From assembly GCA_023419655.1 (NCBI GenBank), contig JAEZXP010000235.1, positions 1 through 9,257 of the forward strand: 9,257 bases of DNA, read 5' to 3'. How positions within the stretch are numbered: the first letter of the stretch is position 1; each line of letters starts with the position of its first letter. The notes under the pieces were generated by a model. It was not told where the DNA came from, searched no databases, and saw only the letters and a list, made by a program, of their open reading frames with translations. This DNA comes from Bacillota bacterium (lineage in GTDB: Bacteria > Bacillota > Clostridia > Lachnospirales > Lachnospiraceae). Both the position numbers and the translations under genes were made by a program. This document shows positions 1 through 6,434 of this stretch, piece after piece.

Positions 1-54
1 TCATTAGTTAATATGGGGATGCTTGCCCGACTTATGAATTTGATATTCTCTTAA
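1..54 (+). CDS. Possible C-terminal tail of an upstream gene (partial)
   Basis: The first frame is open from the window edge to a TAA at 52-54 and reads SLVNMGMLARLMNLIFS. The other two plus frames stop within the first nine bases, and the minus strand holds no long reading frame here. The product is not recognisable from 17 residues, and a stretch this short can be open by chance. The long inverted repeat that begins 44 bases later would be in a suitable place to end its transcript. Function cannot be assigned. Confidence 0.25.
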   Translation, partial: SLVNMGMLARLMNLIFS

Positions 55-97
55 CATGTCCTGCAAGCAAGTTCATTATAAGATTGAAAAAAACAAA

Positions 98-154
98 AGA
101 ACATGTCGCGTTTGGAAAACTTTTTACGAAAGTTTTCCAAATACGACATGTTCT
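98..154. repeat. Long imperfect inverted repeat (24-bp arms)
   Basis: The arms at 98-121 and 131-154 are reverse complements at 22 of 24 positions and are separated by nine bases. The two differences lie side by side (CG at 109-110, TA at 142-143); one of them can still form a G-U pair. On the minus strand the stem is followed by a T-rich run (complement of 87-97), so it has terminator form in that direction. On the plus strand only a weak T-rich tract follows. It could end transcription of the gene upstream, act as an operator or attenuator for the EAL gene, or be a small mobile palindromic element. The right arm reaches the expected -35 position of the putative EAL promoter. Confidence 0.6.
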
Positions 155-171
155 TCTCTGGCTTTTTCATC

Positions 172-177
172 TATAAT
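172..177 (+). promoter_or_regulatory. Putative -10 box upstream of the EAL gene
   Basis: A perfect TATAAT lies about 50 bases before the EAL start codon, which would put the transcript start near 184. No good -35 hexamer is visible 16-18 bases upstream; that position (about 149-154) falls inside the right arm of the inverted repeat. A poor -35 suggests an activator may be needed, or that the box is a chance match in AT-rich DNA. Confidence 0.35.
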
Positions 178-226
178 ATAACCAACACAAGAATAGGACA
201 CATCATCAGATAAGGCATAAGTGTGA

Positions 227-1096
227 ATGCATATGAAAAATGCAAAGCCGGGATACTGTGAATCCGCTCAAGGGTTACCAGTATCGAAATTAGGCAGAAT
301 AAAGAACCAGATTATACATAGTTTTAGGCAGCAAGGGCTGGTAAACAAGATTGGTATGGGGATTGTACGTGATGAATTTGTTTTGTTTTACCAGCCAGAA
401 TTTAATCTGGATACGAATAAAATAATTGGTGTGGAGGCTTTGGTAAGATGGGCCTCACCCAACAGGGGAATGATACCTCCTAATGCATTTATTCCTACTG
501 CTGAGAGAACAACATTGATTTACAAGCTTGAGCAGATGATTATTCGCAAGGCTCTTGAGCAGAAGGAAAAATGGGAGAAGGAAGGATTAAGTCATATAGA
601 ATTATCCATTAATTTATCCTGTAAGTCAATAGAAAGTGGTAATAATTTTCAAATAATTGAAAAAATCATCTCATCCTATAAGGTGGATTACAGTAAAGTT
701 ATATTTGAAATCACTGAAACAATGATTATTTCCAACGTTAATGTGGCAATGGAGCGGCTGAACAGACTTAGAGAATATGGCATACGATTCGCTCTGGATG
801 ATTTTGGCACCGGGTACTCTTCTCTGATACACCTCATCAAATTGCCGATTGACATTATAAAGATAGATAGAAGTTTTATAAAATCAATTCCTGATAGCAA
901 CGAGGAAACATCCGTCACTAAAAATCTTCTTGCAATGGCTCATGACCTGAAATTTAAGGTTGTGGCAGAAGGAATTGAAACAAAATCACAATTGGAATAT
1001 TTGCAGCAAAACTCCTGTGAAGGAGGCCAAGGTTTCCTGCTGTGTGTTCCATTGCCTCCGGACCGTGTTACGGAAGTTATACGGGAAAATATTTAG
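227..1096 (+). CDS. Stand-alone EAL-domain cyclic-di-GMP phosphodiesterase
   Basis: This 289-residue cytoplasmic protein is a single EAL domain (about residues 44-285) with a short N-terminal lead and no membrane segment, GGDEF or sensor domain. EAL enzymes hydrolyse c-di-GMP to pGpG with Mg2+ or Mn2+. All expected catalytic residues are visible: E70 in the GVEALVRW motif, N129, E161 (EITET), D191-D192 in an intact DDFGTGYSSL loop 6, K212, E248 (AEGIET) and Q268. It should therefore be active, not a degenerate c-di-GMP receptor. A TGA codon directly precedes the ATG at 227, so the frame cannot extend upstream. A second ATG at 233 is an equally possible start, since the ribosome site is weak (AAGG at 212-215). 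It is monocistronic, bounded by a terminator at 1175-1205, and lies tail to tail with a chemoreceptor. The basic, helical lead (about 20-43) may be what remains of a larger protein. Confidence 0.9.
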   Translation: MHMKNAKPGYCESAQGLPVSKLGRIKNQIIHSFRQQGLVNKIGMGIVRDEFVLFYQPEFNLDTNKIIGVEALVRWASPNRGMIPPNAFIPTAERTTLIYKLEQMIIRKALEQKEKWEKEGLSHIELSINLSCKSIESGNNFQIIEKIISSYKVDYSKVIFEITETMIISNVNVAMERLNRLREYGIRFALDDFGTGYSSLIHLIKLPIDIIKIDRSFIKSIPDSNEETSVTKNLLAMAHDLKFKVVAEGIETKSQLEYLQQNSCEGGQGFLLCVPLPPDRVTEVIRENI

Positions 1097-1174
1097 AAAT
1101 TATGGAGGCAGTATGTTGTATTAATCAGCTAATTTCTTACCAAAGCCTTTCAAATGGCTATAGGGTATGGGGAT

Positions 1175-1210
1175 GTGAAGGACCATCATAATGATGGTCC
1201 TTCACTATTT
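1175..1210 (+). terminator. Rho-independent terminator of the EAL gene
   Basis: Perfect 15-base arms at 1175-1189 and 1191-1205 (GTGAAGGACCATCAT and its complement) flank one central base, so the real loop is probably three to five bases. A T-rich tail (TATTTTGT) follows. It lies 79 bases after the EAL stop codon. Confidence 0.8.
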
Positions 1211-1303
1211 TGTATCGCAGATAAAATAAACCACTGACTAAGCGGACGGTGCTGATTTATATCCTGCATGATATACGTCATAGTAACCGTATTTGCCATG
1301 GAT

Positions 1304-1340
1304 AAAAAAATGGCTCTAAGTCAAGGATGACGAAGAGCCA
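1304..1340 (-). terminator. Rho-independent terminator of the chemoreceptor gene
   Basis: Read on the minus strand, TGGCTCT (1340-1334) pairs with AGAGCCA (1317-1311). A smaller inner GTCA/TGAC stem in the loop stacks on it, and a run of seven T (complement of 1304-1310) follows. It begins eight bases after the receptor stop codon. Confidence 0.8.
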
Positions 1341-1348
1341 AAATGTTT

Positions 1349-3478
1349 TTAAACTTTGAATTTTTGAATTTCTTTTGCAAGATTATCTGTATGGGTATCT
1401 AGTCTGACAGCGGATTCGTTGAGGCTTTCAACGGAATGCAGCTGTTCGCTAGATGTGTTGCTGACATTGTTGGATGCAGCGGCAGTCTCTTCGAGAACGG
1501 CAGATATGTTCTCGATTGAGGCCAGCGTAATAACCCTTGTCTCATTGATGCTTTCTACATTCTCAGAGATTTGTTTCAGGAATACAACAAGCTGCTCTAC
1601 GCTGTCATGGATATCCTTGTAGGAAACGGTTGTATTCTTCACGGCATTTTCTTGAAGCTTTAGTGCTGTCTCTGCAATTCTGGCTGTTTCAACGACCTTT
1701 GTTGTATCTTCCAATATACTTCCGATAATCTGCTTAATATCATTAACAGAGGATTTGGATTGTTCAGCCAGATTTCGAATCTCATTTGCTACGACGGAGA
1801 AGCCTCTGCCGTATTCTCCGGCACGGGAAGCCTCGATTGATGCATTAAGAGACAGAAGGTTGGTCTGATTCGCTATATCATTTATTACATTGATAATTTT
1901 ACTTATGGATGAAGACTTTTCGGAAAGCTTTTCAATTTCATTGATAATGCCGGTTGTAATCGAGATGGTTGATGAGGTCTGCTTGTTAAGGTCATCTGAT
2001 ACGGCCGTTCCTTCGATTACCCGCTGTTTTGTATTGCCTGCTATCTGCTCGATTTCCTTCGTATTTTCACTTCCCAGCTCTATCTTTTTACTCAAGGTAT
2101 CCATCTGTGTCAAGCATTGCTCTGCTTCTAAAGCTTGCTGGTTTACACCCTGCTCTATCTCACTCATGGCCCTTGAAATATTTCCGGAGGATATCAGGAA
2201 TGCCTCAGATGCCTTGGATACGTTGGAGGATGACTGGGATACTTCAATACTCAATGTCTTTACCTGTTGAAGCAGCTGCTTCATATTGTCGACGGTGGCC
2301 TGAACTTCTCTTGAAAGTATACCGAATTCATCCTTACGGTCGGAAGCCAGTTGGAAAGTAAGGTCTCCCTTGGCAGCCTTTCTAAGAACGGAATTGATTT
2401 TCCACAATACCTTATTGATACCGCTGGATAAGAAGAATGCTGTCAATAAAGCAATAATACAGGCAATTATTACGATTACAACAGTGGTATACCGGATATT
2501 CTTAGCCTGGCTGTTAATAACGGACAGCGGCATCAGGGAGCATATCATAGCACCGGTATCGCCTATTTTGGAATACAGGAAAAGATATTCCTTTCCTTTG
2601 TAATTAACATTATCTAAACCCGAAGACTCGTCCGAAACAGATGCTTTTTGATAGAAAGCTTCGCCCGTAAAGATGGATTCCGAAGGGTCCAAAGGAGCGC
2701 TTTTCTGGGATTGGTCTATAATTTCTTTCCCATCAGGGGTAATAAAACCGATATAACCGGATGCATCAAAGGATAAATCAGCAAGAATCTTGTTAATGGT
2801 TTCTGCTTTTATATCAATGATTAAGACGGAATCAAGTCTTCCGAAAGGCCTGATTAATCGTATGGAGTAATCGCTGGGAACTGTATGAAGCTTTTCGTCC
2901 AGATATTCGTCCTGACCGTCCCAAAGCACCTTAAGAGGATTGTTGATAATATACTCGCCGATTTCTGTCTCAGCAAGACCTGCATAGAAGCCATCCCCAA
3001 TTTGTAATTGTGCTGACATAATAGGCATTGCCGTATCGGATATCATGTAGATGTTTTTAATGAATTCATCCGATGTAATCTTTGCAGCGATGGACTTTGC
3101 ATTGTTGTTTCTGATGTTCATCAGCTCAATCATATCGCCTGCGTTTCTCATATAATTCATGAGAGCAGTATCGCTGGCGTACTGGTTGCTGACAGCCTGG
3201 ACACTTTCCAAACCAAACCGCATGTATTCGGCGGCCATATTGATGGAATCAGCAGTGGATTTCTTATAATTATTCTCAATTCCTGAGGAAGCCTGATTAT
3301 ACGACACGATTCCAAGTATTATGATACAAGCAACCGGAACCAAAAATAATGAGAACAACTTAAATTGCAGTGTAGAGAAGAAATTAAGCTTATCTTTGTC
3401 CAATTCAACATTGTCTTTTTTAGGTGCCGAAAAAGCTGATTTTATGCTTTCCAATAAGTTTTTGAGCTTTGTTTTCAT
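1349..3478 (-). CDS. Methyl-accepting chemotaxis protein (dCache-HAMP-MCP signal)
   Basis: This 709-residue transmembrane chemoreceptor senses a ligand outside the cell and controls the CheA kinase through CheW. Domains in order: a 40-residue cytoplasmic N-terminus; membrane helix 1 (about 41-60); an extracellular sensor of some 260 residues (about 66-325) whose size and GYIGFITPDGKEIID stretch fit a double-Cache fold; membrane helix 2 (about 330-351); HAMP (about 352-405); and a long cytoplasmic coiled coil. The hairpin tip that binds CheA/CheW is clear at about 534-575 (ANQTNLLSLNASIEAS then RAGEYGRGF). A Glu/Ala-rich stretch near 660-670 is a likely methylation site. There is no C-terminal CheR-docking pentapeptide. 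The start is well supported by GGAGG (complement of 3485-3489) six bases before the ATG. A plain sigma-A-like promoter lies about 80 bases upstream. No che or flagellar genes are nearby, so it is an orphan receptor; its ligand cannot be read from the sequence. Confidence 0.95.
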   Translation of the reverse strand: MKTKLKNLLESIKSAFSAPKKDNVELDKDKLNFFSTLQFKLFSLFLVPVACIIILGIVSYNQASSGIENNYKKSTADSINMAAEYMRFGLESVQAVSNQYASDTALMNYMRNAGDMIELMNIRNNNAKSIAAKITSDEFIKNIYMISDTAMPIMSAQLQIGDGFYAGLAETEIGEYIINNPLKVLWDGQDEYLDEKLHTVPSDYSIRLIRPFGRLDSVLIIDIKAETINKILADLSFDASGYIGFITPDGKEIIDQSQKSAPLDPSESIFTGEAFYQKASVSDESSGLDNVNYKGKEYLFLYSKIGDTGAMICSLMPLSVINSQAKNIRYTTVVIVIIACIIALLTAFFLSSGINKVLWKINSVLRKAAKGDLTFQLASDRKDEFGILSREVQATVDNMKQLLQQVKTLSIEVSQSSSNVSKASEAFLISSGNISRAMSEIEQGVNQQALEAEQCLTQMDTLSKKIELGSENTKEIEQIAGNTKQRVIEGTAVSDDLNKQTSSTISITTGIINEIEKLSEKSSSISKIINVINDIANQTNLLSLNASIEASRAGEYGRGFSVVANEIRNLAEQSKSSVNDIKQIIGSILEDTTKVVETARIAETALKLQENAVKNTTVSYKDIHDSVEQLVVFLKQISENVESINETRVITLASIENISAVLEETAAASNNVSNTSSEQLHSVESLNESAVRLDTHTDNLAKEIQKFKV

Positions 3479-3557
3479 ACCTTTCCTCCATATGTAACCC
3501 TAGTAATTTGGAATTACATCTTTAGTATTATTTTTATGTCAATCACCATATATTTCA

Positions 3558-3586
3558 ATTATAACATTTTATGCTAAAAAGGACAA
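3558..3586 (-). promoter_or_regulatory. Sigma-A-like promoter of the chemoreceptor gene
   Basis: On the minus strand, TTGTCC (3586-3581) is followed after exactly 17 bases by a perfect TATAAT (3563-3558). Transcription would start near 3551, giving a leader of about 70 bases. The leader contains a six-base inverted repeat, GTAATT-TGG-AATTAC, at 3503-3517 that could be an operator, though in such AT-rich DNA it may be chance. No sigma-D (motility) style sequence was noticed. Confidence 0.6.
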
Positions 3587-3669
3587 CAAATAATACCATT
3601 TATATATAAATTTGGTTAAAATGACATATTAACAATTATTGGTTGGTTATTTCAAAATTAATTATTATT

Positions 3670-3678
3670 TGGTATAAT
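3670..3678 (+). promoter_or_regulatory. Extended -10 promoter of the small membrane-protein gene
   Basis: TGGTATAAT is a perfect -10 box with the TGN extension. The -35 position (TTTCAA at 3650-3655, 17-base spacing) is poor, as is usual for extended -10 promoters. The transcript would begin near 3685, some 80 bases before the start codon at 3766. It is divergent from the chemoreceptor promoter, with the two -10 boxes about 110 bases apart. Confidence 0.6.
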
Positions 3679-3765
3679 AGTTCTGGTAATATTAAAGAAA
3701 ATCGTATAAAAATAGTAAATTCAGAAATAAATGGTTATATATTATTAAAACAGGAGGCGTCAGCT

Positions 3766-4254
3766 ATGGACAGTGAATACCGTAAGCCGTATGAATACGA
3801 AGAGGAAAAGAGAGGATGGATTATATTATTTGTTGTAATGATACTTGCAATTGATATATTGCAGACGTTGTCCTTTGCATCCCAGGAATATAAGTATATG
3901 GGGAATATACCGGTTATCGGAGCAGGTTTTTATGTCATAGCCGGTCTGTTCATACTCTATATTATATATACGACCGTTATTGTATTTGGGATGAAAGGCA
4001 ATTTTGCTGCCGCAGCGAAACGGTATATTATTATCAGAACAGTATTTACTCTGTGTAACTTCTTTATCACCTTTTTTAATATATTAAGTCATGAAAGCCT
4101 TATCGGTGAGGCAGAGGACCAATACATGGGTACAGGAAGTATGCTGCTCTGGGAACTGGTTATACCTTTGGCTTATATTATTGGATTTAGTGTGGTATGG
4201 TATCTGTATTTTACCTATTCTAAAAGATGCAGAAAAGCGGTAGAGAATTTATAA
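3766..4254 (+). CDS. Small four-helix membrane protein (DUF2569-like)
   Basis: This 162-residue protein has a charged cytoplasmic N-terminus (DSEYRKPYEYEEEKRG) and four predicted membrane helices at about 17-37, 50-75, 87-107 and 127-149. It ends in a basic tail, TYSKRCRKAVENL. The size, four-helix plan and the WYLYFTYSKR exit from the last helix resemble the DUF2569 family, whose function is unknown; this match is from memory and is tentative. The start is set at 3766 because AGGAGG (3752-3757) sits eight bases ahead. The frame is open further upstream to a TTG at 3643, but that would place the start before the promoter's -10 box. No terminator is visible after the stop, so transcripts may run on into the broken metallophosphoesterase and the lipoprotein gene. 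Confidence 0.8.
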   Translation: MDSEYRKPYEYEEEKRGWIILFVVMILAIDILQTLSFASQEYKYMGNIPVIGAGFYVIAGLFILYIIYTTVIVFGMKGNFAAAAKRYIIIRTVFTLCNFFITFFNILSHESLIGEAEDQYMGTGSMLLWELVIPLAYIIGFSVVWYLYFTYSKRCRKAVENL

Positions 4255-4327
4255 GGCGGACAGCTTTAAAAGATTTAAAAAGATGGTTATGGGATAAGAA
4301 TAGAATATGTAGATAGGGGGAGTTTAT

Positions 4328-4602
4328 ATCAGATACGCATTAATCTCAGACATTCATGGTAATTTTCCGGCACTTGAAGCTGTTATTCGAGATGCCATAG
4401 AGATTCTGAATATGGCAAAGAGGCTAAAGTATGGGCCGGTATCATTACAAAAGAACTGGAAACAGCTAGAGAGCAGGCCCTTCCGTTCATACGTTTTACC
4501 GAAAAATATTTGGCTGATATGAGGGATAATGTTCGGCCCTTCTGTGCTGAAACATGGTATTCTTCGTATGAGGCATGGAGAACTCTAAAGGAAGATTATT
4601 AG
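4328..4602 (+). pseudogene. Decayed metallophosphoesterase gene (internal deletion, lost start)
   Basis: The frame from 4331 reads RYALISDIHGNFPALEAVIR, the characteristic N-terminus of a YfcE/MJ0936-like calcineurin-fold phosphoesterase, with D and H of the first metal-binding motif. Where ATG is expected there is ATC (4328-4330), yet a purine-rich ribosome site (GGGGGAG, 4316-4322) remains five bases ahead. After about 22 codons the homology stops. From about 4399 a different frame runs to TAG at 4600-4602 with a coding look: EYGKEAKVWAGIITKELE, then a tail rich in Glu, Trp and Tyr. I read this as the C-terminal end of the same protein, because clostridial homologues have a similar helical tail; that link is from memory. 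The family is usually 230-280 residues, so roughly 150-190 residues are missing, including the other metal motifs. It cannot make an active enzyme. The 3' end overlaps the earliest possible start of the next gene. Confidence 0.7.
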
Positions 4603-4703
4603 AGAATATTAAAGGATTTTACGATGGAACGATTATCCTTACAAATTCGTCTAAGATATCAGATGGTACTATTATGGTTGCTAAGAATATGGAGATGATG
4701 ATT

Positions 4704-6206
4704 ATGTATAGTGATGATATAAGAGGAGTAAGAAATCTGCAAGCAAAGAAGACTGTAAAAGGGATAATACTGGCATGCTTGCTGGCATTTATTATTATGG
4801 CAGTTACAGCATGCGACAAGTCGGGTAAAGATAGTACCGACGTAGGTAATAATATAGAAGATTCGTCTGGGAAGCCAACGGATTCTCCTGAATTGGACCC
4901 TACAACGGCACCGACACAAGAGCCAACAGGGGAACCGGAGCCGACAGCCGAGCCGACACCAACAGAAGAGCCGGAACCAACCGGGGAACCAGAGCCGACA
5001 CCGACGGATAAACCGAAGAACACAGTGACCCCGGCGCCGACGGATAAACCGAAGAATACAGTAACACCCGCACCGACAAAGAAGCCGGACGATACATCGG
5101 GTATGCGTGATTTTATACCTTCGGATAAGGTTATTCACAGTTCGACAGCATTTGTACAGGGAGATTATCTATTCTATAAAACCGGAAAGATGACAAAATC
5201 AAAGATAGCAGCAGAGAATCTAAAGACCTTAAAGGTTACAGAGATTACTGAAATGGAGGATGCGTTTTATAATTCCAGTGAATTCTATCTAAAAGGCAAG
5301 GATATATTCTATCATGCTGAGGGTGATATCTATCGTGTTGGAGTAGATGGCAAGAATAAGACAAGGCTTTATAAAGGAACATCAACCATACTGGGATTTT
5401 ACAAGGATGATGTAATTGCATTGGAGAGAAAAACACGGGAGATTATACGAATTAATCAAAAGGGTGAAAAGAAATCCCTGACAAAGATGAATTCAATTGA
5501 TTCTCTTGAGGCCGTTATGGTACAGGACGGGATTTATTATATCAGCAAAAGGTCAAACAATACCTTCGATGGGAATAACCCCTTAGACTCTCTGTATTAT
5601 ATTGATTTTGACGGCAAGAATAAGACAAAGATTCATGAAGCACTGGATATTTATGATTTAAAGGCAAATGAGGATTCATTATTCTTTATGGTATTTTCGC
5701 AAGAGCCCGCAGTAATGGAGATAAAGAAGATAGAGAACCGTGAGGCGGTGACGATTCATAGCATAACCAAGGAGGAATTTGAAACGCAGGGTAATTGGTT
5801 TGATAATCATAACTTTAAACTTCTGGCCGTGAATTCTTCCCGTGTATTTTATGGCATTAATCTTGAGGATATATATTCTGTCGGAACCGACGGAAAGGAT
5901 TATGGCATCTATCTAAAACTTTCTGAGATAAAGGGAATACATCCTGCTGCCTACTTGAGCAAGGGGGATGTGGACGGACACTATCTGAAGATAATATTTG
6001 ACTGTGATGAGGACCCGGTTGAGACACATCTGATTGATATGAGGGATAAATCATCCGTTAAATTTGAGGGAGGATACTATATAGCAGACAGCATTGATGT
6101 GGAAGGTGATAATGTCTATTATCTGAAATCCTCAAAATATGACCACTATGGGGAGACACCAGAGACTTACCAATATTACAAAAGTAAGCTGTCAGAGCTT
6201 AGATAA
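4704..6206 (+). CDS. Lipoprotein with proline-rich stalk and DUF5050-like beta-propeller
   Basis: Using ATG 4704 the product has 500 residues. A signal peptide with hydrophobic core GIILACLLAFIIM ends in the lipobox VTAC (Cys37), so the protein should be anchored to the outer face of the membrane. A Thr/Pro/Glu/Lys-rich stalk (about 58-129) follows, partly made of a 12-residue tandem repeat. The rest (about 137-500) consists of repeating blade-like units such as DIYRVGVDGKNKTRLYKG and SLYYIDFDGKNKTKIHEA. This pattern matches DUF5050-type propellers of clostridial surface proteins, which have no known catalytic activity; a binding role is inferred. The start is uncertain. The frame is open from ATG 4575, but that overlaps the pseudogene and has no ribosome site. 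ATG 4704 has GGAG nine bases ahead, whereas the best site (AGAGGAG, 4722-4728) points to a CTG at 4737 giving a more typical 26-residue signal peptide including the Cys. A terminator follows at 6229-6272. Confidence 0.8.
   Translation: MYSDDIRGVRNLQAKKTVKGIILACLLAFIIMAVTACDKSGKDSTDVGNNIEDSSGKPTDSPELDPTTAPTQEPTGEPEPTAEPTPTEEPEPTGEPEPTPTDKPKNTVTPAPTDKPKNTVTPAPTKKPDDTSGMRDFIPSDKVIHSSTAFVQGDYLFYKTGKMTKSKIAAENLKTLKVTEITEMEDAFYNSSEFYLKGKDIFYHAEGDIYRVGVDGKNKTRLYKGTSTILGFYKDDVIALERKTREIIRINQKGEKKSLTKMNSIDSLEAVMVQDGIYYISKRSNNTFDGNNPLDSLYYIDFDGKNKTKIHEALDIYDLKANEDSLFFMVFSQEPAVMEIKKIENREAVTIHSITKEEFETQGNWFDNHNFKLLAVNSSRVFYGINLEDIYSVGTDGKDYGIYLKLSEIKGIHPAAYLSKGDVDGHYLKIIFDCDEDPVETHLIDMRDKSSVKFEGGYYIADSIDVEGDNVYYLKSSKYDHYGETPETYQYYKSKLSELR
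5004..5087 (+). repeat. 36-bp tandem repeat in the lipoprotein stalk
   Basis: Two copies of a 36-base unit (5004-5039 and 5040-5075) encode TDKPKNTVTPAP twice, and a partial third copy (TKKP) follows. The copies differ only at third codon positions. The unit is a multiple of three, so gain or loss of copies would change stalk length without shifting the frame. The preceding stretch (about 4908-5003) is a looser mosaic of EPT, EPEPT and GEPEPT motifs. Confidence 0.85.
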
Positions 6207-6228
6207 GATATACGGTATTACGATGAAA

Positions 6229-6272
6229 GGGTTTGTTGCAAAATATAAAGGTTCTGCAACAGACTCTTTTTT
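6229..6272 (+). terminator. Rho-independent terminator of the DUF5050-like lipoprotein gene
   Basis: GGGTTTGTTGCA (6229-6240) pairs with TGCAACAGACTC (6255-6266) over 12 positions, two of them G-U pairs, and is followed at once by six T. It starts 23 bases after the stop codon and separates this gene from the next operon. Confidence 0.8.
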
Positions 6273-6322
6273 CGTGTACCGCCAATAACAATAAACCATG
6301 TAGAGATGAAAGCGTTATCGGA

Positions 6323-6351
6323 TTGAAACAGAAGGAATTATATGGTAAGAT
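6323..6351 (+). promoter_or_regulatory. Probable promoter of the YcxB/MBL/lipoprotein operon
   Basis: TTGAAA (6323-6328, five of six consensus bases) is followed after 17 bases by TAAGAT (6346-6351), which also carries an extended TGG just ahead. The transcript would start near 6358, leaving a leader of about 75 bases. Two TATACT boxes at 6397 and 6408 lack a convincing -35 and are weaker candidates. The rest of the 6273-6431 gap holds no open frame and no clear riboswitch-like structure. Confidence 0.55.
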
Positions 6352-6434
6352 AGGATTCGTACCAGCCAGGAATCAGATTTGTCTGTGATATAGCGTTATA
6401 CTGGGTTTATACTATCGGTTAAAGGAGATAAATG

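Noticed and set aside
98..226. A c-di-GMP riboswitch before the EAL gene.
   Set aside because: The only structure seen is the simple long palindrome; no second helix or conserved GEMM-like elements could be picked out.
1102..1191. A 29-codon plus-strand frame (MEAVCCINQLISYQSL...) just after the EAL stop.
   Set aside because: It has no ribosome site before its ATG and its stop lies inside the EAL terminator stem, so it would be unlikely to be translated as a gene. A GGAGG at 1104-1108 points only to a three-codon frame at 1113.
1192..1302. A minus-strand frame of 37 codons starting MANTVTMTYIMQDINQ.
   Set aside because: No ribosome site before the ATG; it starts right after the receptor's terminator T-run and runs into the EAL terminator. 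Probably chance.
3643..3765. A 41-residue N-terminal extension of the small membrane protein from a TTG start.
   Set aside because: No ribosome site at the TTG, the extension would begin upstream of the -10 box, and AGGAGG at 3752-3757 clearly marks ATG 3766.
4575..4703. Extended N-terminus of the propeller lipoprotein from ATG 4575.
   Set aside because: It overlaps the metallophosphoesterase remnant in another frame, lacks a usable ribosome site, and would bury the signal peptide about 60 residues inside the protein.
4619..5138. Long minus-strand frames opposite the lipoprotein's proline-rich stalk.
   Set aside because: They arise from the repetitive GC-richer stalk codons read backwards, give Ser/Gly/Val or Arg/Cys low-complexity strings, and have no promoter or ribosome site.
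6273..6431. Two GCGTTAT copies (6312-6318 and 6393-6399) as possible regulator sites.
   Set aside because: The match is only seven bases, has no symmetry and does not fall at regular spacing relative to the promoter; chance is sufficient.
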